A stretch of 64,000 nt of DNA, taken from an uncultured Flavobacteriales bacterium (GTDB lineage: Bacteria > Bacteroidota > Bacteroidia > Flavobacteriales > UBA1820). The position numbers and the translations under genes are program-made. Under the pieces are notes generated by a model. The model made no database searches. It was not told where the DNA came from and saw only the letters and a program-made list of their open reading frames with translations. Shown piece by piece: positions 1-8,833 of this stretch; the stretch's first letter is position 1, and every line of letters begins with the position of its first letter. The stretch is taken from NCBI GenBank assembly GCA_959608625.1, contig CAUHQV010000010.1:1-64000 (forward strand), read 5' to 3'.

Positions 1-85
1 AATTCGCTACGCTTTGCCCAAATTTACTTTTTCGCTATGTGTTTATTTTAAGAATGTGCGTATAACTTCCCTTGCAGGCGATCAT

Positions 86-688
86 TCATTTGATTTTGAG
101 GGCCAATACCTCGCGCCCTTCGAGGTGTCCCGCCAGATGGTCTTCTCCCGATACCGGCACGGATGCCGCAGGGGCTCCCGTAAGGATCACATCCCCGATC
201 TTCAGGGTGTAGTATTTCGATATTGTGGCAATCAGTTCGTCCACCGAAAAGAGCATATCGGCCGTATTGCCAGAAGCGATTTCCCGTCCGTCCCGCTGCA
301 TGGAAAAACGGATGGCGGAAGAGGGTAGCGAAGCCTTGTCGATCCATTCCCCCAGGACGGCCGCCCCGTCGAACCCTTTGGCAATGTCGATCGGCATACC
401 TTCGGCGGAAAGGCGGTCGTACAGGTCTTGGGCAGTGAAATCGAATCCGACCGTAAACGCGTCGTAATACTTGCGGGCGAATTTTACATCGATGTATTTT
501 CCCAACCGGCATATGCGCACGGCCAGTTCCGCTTCGGCCGTGATTCTTTCGGAGAATTCGGGAATGAAAAAAGGGTTGCCTTTATGAAGCAGGGAGGAGT
601 CCGGTTTGAGGAAAATAACGGGTTCGTTCGGTGCTTTCCAGTCCGGGTTTTCCGGGCGGTAATTTTTACCTATGCAGATGATTTTCAT
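86..688 (-). CDS. Fumarylacetoacetate hydrolase (FAH) family protein
   Basis: The 200-residue protein is a compact single-domain FAH-family enzyme, the size of the YcgM-type 2-keto acid hydrolases or decarboxylases. The start reads MKIICIGKNYRPE, the usual beginning of this family. The metal-binding acidic residues are visible as AEAELAV (E52 and E54) and GFDFTAQD (D83), and the C-terminal barrel contains IGDVILTGAPA. Family members cleave or decarboxylate beta-diketo or oxaloacetate-like substrates with Mg or Mn in the cytosol; which substrate applies here cannot be read from sequence. It lies 30 bp downstream of the Sua5 gene on the same strand, so the two are probably co-transcribed. The start is secure; the substrate is unknown. 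Confidence 0.9.
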   Translation of the reverse strand: MKIICIGKNYRPENPDWKAPNEPVIFLKPDSSLLHKGNPFFIPEFSERITAEAELAVRICRLGKYIDVKFARKYYDAFTVGFDFTAQDLYDRLSAEGMPIDIAKGFDGAAVLGEWIDKASLPSSAIRFSMQRDGREIASGNTADMLFSVDELIATISKYYTLKIGDVILTGAPAASVPVSGEDHLAGHLEGREVLALKIK

Positions 689-718
689 GCGGACGTTCGG
701 GTTCGTTCGGTGTAGTGC

Positions 719-1342
719 TTATAAAATTCCATCTACAGGGCCGGCTCCTTCACGCAGGATTTCGGGATACCCGTCCACTAGCGAAACGATGGTCGATGCG
801 ACATTTCCCCCATAACCCCCGTCGATCACCAGGTCGACCACGCCGTCCATCCGTTCGGCGATCAGTTCCGGGTCGGTGGTATATTCCAATAGTTCGTCCG
901 TGTCGTAGACCGAGGTGGATATGATGGGGTTGCCGAGCGCTTTGACGATCTCCCGGGGGATGTTGTTGTCCGGTACGCGGATGCCGACGGTTTTTTTGCC
1001 TTTGAAGGCCTTGGGAAGGCCCGGGCCTGCCGGCAAAATAAATGTATAAGGTCCCGGAAGCAGGCGTTTGAGAATCTTGAACGCAGCGGTGTCTATTTGA
1101 CGGGCGTACATGGAAAGATTGCTCAGGTCGGAGCAGATGAACGAAAAATTCGCTTTTTCCGGTTTTACATGTTTCAACCGGCAAAGGGTTTCCACGGCTT
1201 TGTAGTTGCTGATGTCGCAGCCCAGTCCGTATACCGTATCGGTAGGGTATATGATGAGGCCTCCATCGCGCAGCACTTCGATGATCTGTTCGATGCGGCG
1301 GGGGTCGGGATTTTCCGGATACATTTTTATCAATTCGGCCAT
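719..1342 (-). CDS. L-threonylcarbamoyladenylate synthase (Sua5/YciO/YrdC family)
   Basis: This 207-residue protein has the YrdC fold signature: the N-terminal segment YPTDTVYGLGCDI (residues 32-44), followed by LKHVKPEKANFSFIC and the conserved GIRVPDN and NPIISTSV segments. The enzyme condenses threonine, bicarbonate and ATP to threonylcarbamoyl-AMP, the first step of the t6A37 modification on ANN-decoding tRNAs. It has only the YrdC domain, without the C-terminal Sua5 domain, so a YciO-type paralogue cannot be excluded. A possible weak promoter TAACTTAGC lies upstream near 1370, differing from the TAnnTTTG consensus at one base. The FAH gene follows closely in the same direction. Confidence 0.88.
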   Translation of the reverse strand: MAELIKMYPENPDPRRIEQIIEVLRDGGLIIYPTDTVYGLGCDISNYKAVETLCRLKHVKPEKANFSFICSDLSNLSMYARQIDTAAFKILKRLLPGPYTFILPAGPGLPKAFKGKKTVGIRVPDNNIPREIVKALGNPIISTSVYDTDELLEYTTDPELIAERMDGVVDLVIDGGYGGNVASTIVSLVDGYPEILREGAGPVDGIL

Positions 1343-1476
1343 ACGGATGGTTTTGTTTTTTGGAGTGCTAAGTTAGTAAAATATAGGCAGAATCGTAATG
1401 TTCCATTGGCACAATAACATCGGAAAATCTGGTTTTTGGCGGAAAAATAGTCGGTAAGCGTTCCGATCGGGTGAGG

Positions 1477-2715
1477 TCAGTGCCTTTTCAAAGAAGAAAG
1501 AAACCGGTAAAAATCCGTAAAATTCCGTTCGGCGGAAAACAAATTTCTCTGCCTGTCCCGTGCCATTTGGCTTTGGGTGGAGTAATTGGCCAATATGTGC
1601 CGAAGACCTCTCGCAAAATCTTCGTACGAAGGCTTCAGGGGAAGCAGAAAACCTGCTTCGTCGTCCACGGCATCGCTTGTGCCGCCGGCAGCGGTACACA
1701 GAGGCGGAATGCAACAGCTCATCGCTTCTATCACTGAAACGGGCATCCCTTCGGACTGGCTGAGCGACACGAAAATATCGAATTCCCCGGTTTCGTACCG
1801 TTTCAATATTTCCGCATTGGGGACGGCGCCTTCAAAAACGGCGGTAAAGTTGTCCGGTTTGCCGGAAAAGGTTTCTGCCCGGACATCATCCAACAAGGGG
1901 CCTGCTCCGAAATGTGTCCAGGTAATATTCAGTTCGGGATGCAGGATGGCATATCTTTTCAGCAGGTTGGCAGTAAGCTCCAGTCGTTTCAGGGCGATGA
2001 CGTTGGAACAGGAAACGAAACGGAGATGCCTTTCGGAAAGATCGTGCGGTTCACACGGATGGTTTTCCACACCTAAGTGAAGGCATTCGATTTTTTCAGA
2101 AAATTGCGGATACCGCTGTTTGAGGTAATCTGTGCCTGCCCGGCTGACGGGAAAGATATGGTTGATATACTTAAAAGCGGATTCCCGTGCCGGGAAAAAC
2201 ACACCGCGTTCTTCTTCGAATACGTCGTATCCGTGCGCACGGCATACTAGGGGTTTGTCGAATCCTTTCAGGGAGGATTTTACGAAGGAAAGCCCGGTAG
2301 CGGTATTGTCCAGCCAATACGCATAAAAGATATCCGCTTTTTCAAAAAAAAGGCGGTGGCGCGCTGCGGTAAACCAGGTAAGGTAGGCTCGGTAGAGTCC
2401 GCCCAGGGCATTTCGCCATTGCCGGCCGTTTTTCGGACGGCGGGAGAGGAAAGGAAGTTCCCATAAGTGAGAACTTCCTGCGGCGGCGGCCAGCGCCCGG
2501 AATTTCCGTTCGGTAGGCGCATCTGCCAGCATCATGCACAGGCGGATACCGTCGGGCAGTTCCCTTTTTCCGGTGGCTTTCCGGGCGGGGATGACGGTTA
2601 TTTCAATGTTCTCCCCGGATCGGGCGATGGTTCTCAGCTCGCTTTCCACAAAAGTTTCCCCGCGGCCGTAGGGGTAGCGGTCGGTAAACAGGTATATTTT
2701 CGTGGGGGTGTCCAT
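1477..2715 (-). CDS. Glycosyltransferase family 4 protein
   Basis: The 412-residue protein is a GT-B fold, retaining GT4 glycosyltransferase. The donor-binding C-terminal half carries FVSLSQSEGMPVSVIEAM, with the E-x7-E pair at E322 and E330, followed by AGGTSDAV. The N-terminal Rossmann half begins IYLFTDRYPYGRGETFVESEL, a start typical of GT4 enzymes that act on lipid- or polymer-linked sugars. No membrane segment or signal peptide is seen, so it should work at the cytoplasmic face of the inner membrane. It stands alone rather than in a surface-polysaccharide cluster, and donor and acceptor sugars cannot be assigned. The start ATG is followed at once by a plausible N terminus (MDTPTKIYLFTDRYP). 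Confidence 0.88.
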   Translation of the reverse strand: MDTPTKIYLFTDRYPYGRGETFVESELRTIARSGENIEITVIPARKATGKRELPDGIRLCMMLADAPTERKFRALAAAAGSSHLWELPFLSRRPKNGRQWRNALGGLYRAYLTWFTAARHRLFFEKADIFYAYWLDNTATGLSFVKSSLKGFDKPLVCRAHGYDVFEEERGVFFPARESAFKYINHIFPVSRAGTDYLKQRYPQFSEKIECLHLGVENHPCEPHDLSERHLRFVSCSNVIALKRLELTANLLKRYAILHPELNITWTHFGAGPLLDDVRAETFSGKPDNFTAVFEGAVPNAEILKRYETGEFDIFVSLSQSEGMPVSVIEAMSCCIPPLCTAAGGTSDAVDDEAGFLLPLKPSYEDFARGLRHILANYSTQSQMARDRQRNLFSAERNFTDFYRFLSSLKRH

Positions 2716-2744
2716 TCTTTGCTTTTTTTGGCTAGCGGACGGAG

Positions 2745-3170
2745 AAAAATTACTACAAAGTGTTTTCTTCCGTCCCGCCGGGGTCCGCCCGGATGCCTCT
2801 TTCTTTTGCTAGCCCAAAAGAAAGAGGCAAAGAAAACGGCTTTTGCCGGGCAAATGGTTTGCTGCGCTTACCTACGCTCCGGGGAGGCTTCGAAGCATCG
2901 GGATTCGTGTTCCAGCCTCCCCGGAGCTGGCCGCTTGCAAACGCAGTGCCCGGTTTTAAACAGCCGCCCGGAGCGTCTGCCCCCAAGCGGATATTTCCGG
3001 CGAGGGCGGAATACGACACCGAATGCTTCAAGCCCGAAGCCGGGAATAAAACCGCGACGGGAACTGTCAGCACAGGTGCGACTGTTGTCGCTGAACGATC
3101 TTCTATCTTGCTTTGGCCGAGCACGGCCCTTTTGGCAAGACAAAAGAAAGTTAGTAAAAGAAATTGTGGT
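2745..3170. repeat. Structured gene-free stretch, candidate interspersed repeat
   Basis: The 530-bp gap between the glycosyltransferase and purA has no convincing gene but contains clear structure. A perfect 14-bp inverted repeat lies at 2795-2808 and 2815-2828 (GCCTCTTTCTTTTG, loop CTAGCC, then its complement). A second 14-bp inverted repeat lies at 2876-2889 and 2914-2927 (GCTCCGGGGAGGCT). The left motif CTTTTG-N6-CAAAAGAAAG recurs at the right end (3129-3150), each copy followed by an AAAG-rich tail, so the stretch looks bounded by two similar palindromes. This suggests a non-coding mobile or dispersed element, or a structured RNA. Long open frames cross it but show no protein-like composition. 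Confidence 0.4.
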
Positions 3171-3245
3171 AAAAATCGACGATTACCGCCGAATATTATT
3201 CCTTTCCTTCCCGCCAGGGTTACCCAGCCCGGGCACGGAGCTTGG

Positions 3246-4523
3246 TTATTTACTTCGCATGATCGTCTGTGTGCGGTCGGGGCCCACCGAAACGATGGTC
3301 ACCGGAACACCCAGCGCCTTTTCAATATAGGCGATGTACGATTTGAGTTCTTTGGGCAGCGCATCTTCACTCGTCACTCCGGTCAGGTCTTCTTTCCACC
3401 CCGGAAGGGTCTCGTAGATGGGCTTGATGAATTTCTCTTCGACGTTGTACGGAAGATAATCGATCTTTTTACCCATATACTCGTAATGAGTGCACACTTT
3501 TATTTCTTTGAATCCGGACAGTACGTCCGCTTTCATCATCATCAGTTGCGATACGCCGCTCACCATGCAGGCGTATTTAAGCACAGGCAGGTCGAGCCAT
3601 CCGCAGCGGCGTTTACGGCCCGTAGTGGCCCCGTATTCGCGGCCGACTTCACACAAACGGTCTCCCACTTTGTTGAGCTGTTCCGTAGGGAAGGGCCCGG
3701 AACCCACGCGGGTAGTGTAAGCCTTGAAGATACCCAACACTTCCCCGATAGCGCGGGGTGGGACGCCCAGTCCGGTGCAGGCGCCGGCGGCCATCGTATT
3801 GGAAGAGGTCACGAACGGATAGGTGCCGAAATCCACGTCCAGCATAGCTCCCTGTGCGCCCTCGGCCAAAATTTTCTTTCCCTGTGCGACGGCCTGGTTC
3901 AGGTAATGCTCGCTGTCGACAAAAGTAAGCGTCTTGAGCACGTCCAGTGCGGCGAACCATTCTTTTTCCAGCTCTTCGAGGTCGAATTCTATTTTCGCAC
4001 TGTAATTTTCGAGCATCGACAGGTGTTTCTGCACCAAAGCCTTGTAACGATCCTGGAAATCGGGCAGTTCCGTATCTCCTACGCGAAGTCCGTTGCGGCC
4101 TGTTTTATCCATGTAGGTAGGGCCGATGCCTTTCAGTGTAGAGCCGATCTTGGCCTTGCCTTTGGAGGCCTCGGATGCGGCGTCCAGCAGGCGGTGCGTG
4201 GGCAGGATCAAGTGGGCCTTGCGCGAGATGAGTAAGCGGGACGGTATGTCGAGGTTGTATTTGGAAAGGTCTTCTATTTCTTTGGCCAGGATCACAGGAT
4301 CTACTACGACGCCGTTGCCCACCACATTGACGGATTTTTCATGGAAAATACCGGAAGGGATAGTGTGCAGGACATGTTTTATTCCGCCGAATTCGAGGGT
4401 ATGCCCCGCGTTGGGCCCTCCCTGGAAGCGGGCTATGATATCGTAGCCGGCGGTCAGTACGTCCACTATTTTCCCTTTACCCTCGTCCCCCCACTGGAGG
4501 CCGAGCAGAAGATCTATTGCCAT
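3246..4523 (-). CDS. purA: Adenylosuccinate synthetase
   Basis: PurA couples GTP hydrolysis to the joining of IMP and aspartate, giving adenylosuccinate, the committed step to AMP. The 425-residue length is normal. The N-terminal GTP loop QWGDEGKGK (catalytic D13) and NAGHTL (catalytic H41) are intact, as are GAQGAMLDVDFGTYPFVTSSN and the C-terminal SVGPDRTQTI. The start MAIDLLLGLQWGDEG is the usual one. It is divergent from gyrA, sharing a gap of about 165 bp. A -7-like element TACCTTTA faces it at 4567-4560, only a partial match to the Bacteroidota consensus. No second copy or truncation is seen. Confidence 0.98.
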   Translation of the reverse strand: MAIDLLLGLQWGDEGKGKIVDVLTAGYDIIARFQGGPNAGHTLEFGGIKHVLHTIPSGIFHEKSVNVVGNGVVVDPVILAKEIEDLSKYNLDIPSRLLISRKAHLILPTHRLLDAASEASKGKAKIGSTLKGIGPTYMDKTGRNGLRVGDTELPDFQDRYKALVQKHLSMLENYSAKIEFDLEELEKEWFAALDVLKTLTFVDSEHYLNQAVAQGKKILAEGAQGAMLDVDFGTYPFVTSSNTMAAGACTGLGVPPRAIGEVLGIFKAYTTRVGSGPFPTEQLNKVGDRLCEVGREYGATTGRKRRCGWLDLPVLKYACMVSGVSQLMMMKADVLSGFKEIKVCTHYEYMGKKIDYLPYNVEEKFIKPIYETLPGWKEDLTGVTSEDALPKELKSYIAYIEKALGVPVTIVSVGPDRTQTIMRSK

Positions 4524-4609
4524 TGTATCGGAGTGTTTTTGATTAACTTTTACGACCAGTAAAGGTACGGTAAATAAGGTTTCACGGGGTGGTTTTTTCG
4601 CAAAAAATC

Positions 4610-4643
4610 ATTGCTGGTATTTCGATAAAATTCCGTAATTTTG
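4610..4643 (+). promoter_or_regulatory. Predicted gyrA promoter
   Basis: A Bacteroidota-type promoter: ATTG at 4610-4613, a 22-base spacer and TAATTTTG at 4636-4643 (consensus TAnnTTTG). It sits 47 bp before the gyrA ATG. Confidence 0.55.
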
Positions 4644-4689
4644 GCTACTAATGCAAGAAAAAGAAAAAGACGAATAATTATTTGAAATT

Positions 4690-7203
4690 ATGACAGATGG
4701 AGAAAAACTGATACCGATCAACATTGTCGATGAGATGAAGTCTTCATACATCGACTATTCGATGTCAGTAATCGTTTCCCGCGCACTTCCCGATGTGCGC
4801 GACGGCCTCAAACCGGTACACCGCCGCGTGCTTTACGGAATGAATGAATTAGGGATCACTTCCAGTTCGGGCTACAAGAAATCCGCCCGTATCGTGGGCG
4901 AAGTGTTGGGTAAATACCACCCGCACGGAGACAGCTCGGTGTATGAAACGATGGTCCGTATGGCCCAGAGTTGGTCGCTGCGTTATATGCTGGTAGACGG
5001 ACAGGGTAACTTCGGCAGCGTGGACGGAGACTCCGCCGCTGCTATGCGTTATACCGAGGCCCGCATGCGCAAGATCGCGGAAGATGTGATGGTGGATATC
5101 GAGAAGGATACGGTCGACATGGTGCCTAACTTCGACGATACGCTCAAGGAGCCATCGGTGATGCCTACCCGTATCCCGAATCTGCTGGTCAACGGGGCGG
5201 CCGGTATTGCCGTAGGTATGGCGACCAATATGCCGCCGCACAATTTGACGGAGGTCGTGGATGCCATAAATGCCTATATCGACAATCCGGATATTACCGT
5301 GGACGAATTGATGCAATACGTCAAGGCACCCGATTTTCCGACGGGAGGAATAATATACGGTATCGGCGGGGTGCGTGAAGCCTACCGGACGGGCCGCGGA
5401 CGTATCGTGATCCGGGGGAAGGCGACCATCGAGGAGATCGACGGGCGCGAATGTATCGTGGTAAGCGAGATCCCGTACCAGGTGAATAAATCCGAGATGA
5501 TCAAGCGCACGGTCGATTTGATCAACGACAAGAAAATAGAAGGCATATCGGCTATCCGCGACGAATCCGACCGCAGCGGTATGCGTATCGTGTACGTGGT
5601 GAAACGCGAGGCGGTATCCAACGTGGTGCTCAATACGCTGTATAAGAACACGGCGCTTCAGACCTCGTTCTCCGTGAACAATATCGCGCTGGTGGACGGG
5701 CGGCCCAAACTGCTCAACCTGTTGGATCTGGTACACTATTTCGTGGAACACCGCCATGACGTGGTGACCCGCCGCACGCAGTTCGAACTGAAAAAGGCCG
5801 AAGAGCGCGCCCATATCCTTCAAGGGCTTATCATCGCGTCGGACAATATCGACGAAGTCGTGCGCATTATTCGCGCCGCATCGAATACCGACGAGGCCCG
5901 CGCCAAACTGATCGAGCGTTTTTCACTGACCGAGATACAGGCCCGCGCGATCGTCGAGATGCGTCTGCGCCAACTCACAGGCCTGGAACAGGATAAACTC
6001 CGTGCCGAGTACGAAGATATCCTCAAAAAGATCGAACATTACAAGGCCCTGTTGGCCGACCGTACGCTCCGTATGGCTTTGGTGCGCGAGGAGATGGAAG
6101 AGGTAAGGCAGAAGTATGGGGACGAGCGCCGCAGCGAAATAGAATATTCGGCGGACGGGGATTTCTCGATAGAGGATATGATCGCCGACGAAGAAGTGGT
6201 GGTCACTATTTCCCATGCCGGATACATCAAACGTACCCGCCTGGCCGAATACCGCCGCCAGTCGCGCGGGGGAGTAGGGCAGAAAGGTGTTTCCACCCGC
6301 CAGGAGGACTTCCTGGAGCATCTTTTCATGGCGACCAACCACCAGTATATGCTGTTCTTTACCGAAAAGGGCAAAGTATTCTGGATGCGTGTGTTCGAAA
6401 TACCCGAAGGAGCCAAGACCGCCAAAGGCCGTGCGATACAGAACCTGATCAATATTGAACAGGACGACAAAGTGCGTGCCTATATCATGGTGGACAACCT
6501 CAAGGACGAGGATTACATCAACAACCACTATGTCGTACTGGTGACCAAGGACGGCACGGTGAAAAAGACTTCGCTCGAGGCATATTCCCGCCCACGCGCC
6601 AACGGTATCAATGCGATCAATGTGCGAGAGGGGGATACCCTGCTGGAGGCCCGCCTTACCAGCGGCACGTCCAAGATCATGATCGCTACCCGTAAGGGCA
6701 AAGCGATCCGTTTCGATGAAGAAAAACTCCGCCCGATGGGCCGTAACGCTACCGGCGTACGCGGGGTGATGCTCGACGGGGCGGATGACGAAGTAATCGG
6801 TATGATCTGTGTGGACGATGTGCAGTCCAATGTGTTGGTCGTATCCGAGAAAGGCTTCGGGAAGCGTTCCGAGTTCGATGAATACCGCGAGACAAACCGC
6901 GGCGCGAAGGGCGTGAAGACGATCAATGTGACCGATAAAACCGGGGCGCTGATCGCTATTGTCGACGTCAAAGGCGACGAAGACCTGATGATCATTACGC
7001 GCAGCGGGCTGACCATCCGCATGGGTATCGATACGCTCCGGGTGACAGGACGCGCTACTCAGGGTGTCAAACTCATCAACCTGCGCGGCGACGACGAAAT
7101 TGCGGCCGTAGCCAAGGTTGTTTCCGAGGATGAACAGGAGGAGGAAAACGCTGAAAACCAGGGGACAGAATCTCCTGTGGCAGAAAGCGGGGAAGAAGCC
7201 TGA
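4690..7203 (+). CDS. gyrA: DNA gyrase subunit A
   Basis: GyrA cuts and reseals DNA in the A2B2 gyrase that introduces negative supercoils. The 837-residue protein has the N-terminal breakage-reunion domain with the active-site tyrosine Y121 (AAMRYTEARM) and the quinolone-resistance region HPHGDSSVYET, where serine at position 82 and glutamate at 86 occupy the usual quinolone contact positions. The C-terminal beta-pinwheel starts after about residue 490 and contains the GyrA-box-like QSRGGVGQKG. The acidic tail (EDEQEEENAENQ) is typical. The start ATG is followed by MTDGEKLIPINIVDEMKSSY, matching the family. It is transcribed away from purA, and a TPR gene follows after about 110 bp. Confidence 0.98.
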   Translation: MTDGEKLIPINIVDEMKSSYIDYSMSVIVSRALPDVRDGLKPVHRRVLYGMNELGITSSSGYKKSARIVGEVLGKYHPHGDSSVYETMVRMAQSWSLRYMLVDGQGNFGSVDGDSAAAMRYTEARMRKIAEDVMVDIEKDTVDMVPNFDDTLKEPSVMPTRIPNLLVNGAAGIAVGMATNMPPHNLTEVVDAINAYIDNPDITVDELMQYVKAPDFPTGGIIYGIGGVREAYRTGRGRIVIRGKATIEEIDGRECIVVSEIPYQVNKSEMIKRTVDLINDKKIEGISAIRDESDRSGMRIVYVVKREAVSNVVLNTLYKNTALQTSFSVNNIALVDGRPKLLNLLDLVHYFVEHRHDVVTRRTQFELKKAEERAHILQGLIIASDNIDEVVRIIRAASNTDEARAKLIERFSLTEIQARAIVEMRLRQLTGLEQDKLRAEYEDILKKIEHYKALLADRTLRMALVREEMEEVRQKYGDERRSEIEYSADGDFSIEDMIADEEVVVTISHAGYIKRTRLAEYRRQSRGGVGQKGVSTRQEDFLEHLFMATNHQYMLFFTEKGKVFWMRVFEIPEGAKTAKGRAIQNLINIEQDDKVRAYIMVDNLKDEDYINNHYVVLVTKDGTVKKTSLEAYSRPRANGINAINVREGDTLLEARLTSGTSKIMIATRKGKAIRFDEEKLRPMGRNATGVRGVMLDGADDEVIGMICVDDVQSNVLVVSEKGFGKRSEFDEYRETNRGAKGVKTINVTDKTGALIAIVDVKGDEDLMIITRSGLTIRMGIDTLRVTGRATQGVKLINLRGDDEIAAVAKVVSEDEQEEENAENQGTESPVAESGEEA

Positions 7204-7315
7204 AAAAGACGTGTTTTGACAAAAAATTAATAGGCAAATATTTTGTCTTAACAATTAAAATATCGACTTTTGTCCTTGAAATAGTATCGAATTGAAAAAT
7301 ATTGAAAGCAATAAA

Positions 7316-8731
7316 ATGAAAAAATTATTTATCACAACAGCACTGATGTGCATGGTAACGTTTACTTATGCACAGAAAGCGGAACTGGATGCAGCCCAGA
7401 AAGCGCTTGACAAGAAAGATTACAACACGGCACTTTCTCAGGCTCAGAAGGGCGAATCCCTTCTTAAAGCTGACGGAGATGCCAATTCCGATCTCGTTGC
7501 CAAAGCCATGTACATTATCGGTATGGCGAAGTTGAATCTGGCCGGGGATAATATTCCCCAGATCGAGGATGCTTTCAAATACCTGGGTACTTTGTCTGAA
7601 TACGAGAATGGAAAAGACTACACCGCACGTAATAATGACACGAAAAAGACGGTAGCTTTCACTTCTCAAAAAGAATTGGACGACGCCATACTTTCGGGCA
7701 AATACAGCAAACCAAAAGTCGCCGATCGTACTAAGGTGTATACTCCCAAAATGCAGACAGCTGTCGGAGAGGCAGGTAATAGCTATTATCAGAAGAGCAT
7801 CAATGCGTTTAATTCGCAACAGTATAAAGAGGCCGCCTCTTTATTCGAGCTGACTTACGAGGCTCAGAAGATTTTCGCACCCAAGGCAGATACCGCCCTG
7901 CTGAACAATGCGGCGATTTCTATGATCCAGGCACGGGACTATACAGCAGCCAAAGATATTTATAAAAAATTGCTGGCCATGGGTTATACCGGCGTAGAGA
8001 CGATCTATGAAGCAACAGACGAACTCTCCGGCCAAAAAAAGCTGTATCCTTCGCAGAAAGAAATGGATGCGCAGGTAAAACTCAAACTCGCATCCAATCC
8101 GGTTGTCCGGGTAGAGCCAAACAAACAGCCGGAAATATACCTTACGTTGATGCAGATCCTGTATCAGGAAGAAAAATACGACGAGGCATTGAAATACGGG
8201 GAAGAGGCCTTGGCCAAATTTCCTGATAATAAAGATATTTTCCTTCTCCTAGGCCAAACCTATTACCAGAAAGGGGATTTGGATAAATTCCTGAGCAATC
8301 TTCTGTCCGCTGCTAAAGCTTTCCCGAACGATGCGGATATCGAATATAACCTCGGGTATGTGTACAGTGAAAAACATGAAGCGGCAAAGGCTATCGAGCA
8401 TTACGCTAAGGCTATCGAAATAAACCCTAAATATGCCAATGCGTATATCAATTATGCTTCGGTATTACTCGACGGCGAACAGAAAATCAATGAAGAAATA
8501 AACAAACTTCCGTTTACGCTCAATGCTGCACAGAAAAAGCAGTATGACGCTCTGATCGAGCAGAAGAACAAAATGTATAAGGACGTAGCGGCACTCCTTG
8601 AAAAAGGGTATAAAGAAATCCCTGATAACCTGAGTATTATACGCACTCTTAAGAATGTGTATGCCGGTTTGGGAGACGATGCCAACTTGAAGAAATTCGA
8701 AGAGGCTGAGAAAGCAATAATGGGCATGTAA
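7316..8731 (+). CDS. Exported tetratricopeptide-repeat protein
   Basis: The 471-residue protein begins with a Sec signal peptide (MKKLFITTALMCMVTFTYAQ, cut after TYA). The ATG at 7316 is chosen over an upstream in-frame TTG at 7292 because the signal peptide starts here. The mature part is helical and rich in TPR motifs, for example around residues 145-200, 270-330 and 335-375 (DIEYNLGYVYSEKHEAAKAIEHYAK is one unit, split over the repeat). TPR proteins act as periplasmic scaffolds; no enzymatic domain is seen and no partner can be named. A rho-independent terminator follows at 8745-8779, so it is the last gene of its transcript. Confidence 0.85.
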   Translation: MKKLFITTALMCMVTFTYAQKAELDAAQKALDKKDYNTALSQAQKGESLLKADGDANSDLVAKAMYIIGMAKLNLAGDNIPQIEDAFKYLGTLSEYENGKDYTARNNDTKKTVAFTSQKELDDAILSGKYSKPKVADRTKVYTPKMQTAVGEAGNSYYQKSINAFNSQQYKEAASLFELTYEAQKIFAPKADTALLNNAAISMIQARDYTAAKDIYKKLLAMGYTGVETIYEATDELSGQKKLYPSQKEMDAQVKLKLASNPVVRVEPNKQPEIYLTLMQILYQEEKYDEALKYGEEALAKFPDNKDIFLLLGQTYYQKGDLDKFLSNLLSAAKAFPNDADIEYNLGYVYSEKHEAAKAIEHYAKAIEINPKYANAYINYASVLLDGEQKINEEINKLPFTLNAAQKKQYDALIEQKNKMYKDVAALLEKGYKEIPDNLSIIRTLKNVYAGLGDDANLKKFEEAEKAIMGM

Positions 8732-8744
8732 ATTCATTGAAAAT

Positions 8745-8779
8745 AAAAAGCGCGGTGGGGAAACCCGCCGCGCTTTTTT
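8745..8779 (+). terminator. Rho-independent terminator after the TPR gene
   Basis: The hairpin AGCGCGGtGGG / CCCgCCGCGCT with a short GAAA-like loop is followed by a run of T. It separates the TPR gene from murF. Confidence 0.85.
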
Positions 8780-8811
8780 GTTCCGTATGTTTTGGAAAAA
8801 AGGTAAATTTG
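8777..8811 (+). promoter_or_regulatory. Predicted murF promoter
   Basis: TTTG at 8777-8780, a 23-base spacer and TAAATTTG at 8804-8811, 22 bp before the murF start. The -33 element overlaps the T run of the preceding terminator. Confidence 0.5.
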
Positions 8812-8833
8812 GCTGTATAAAAACACGAAGAAA

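Noticed and set aside
2760..4235. Long plus-strand open frame covering the gap before purA and part of purA
   Set aside because: Most of it is antisense to purA, and its first part lies in the palindromic intergenic stretch without protein-like composition; it resembles no family.
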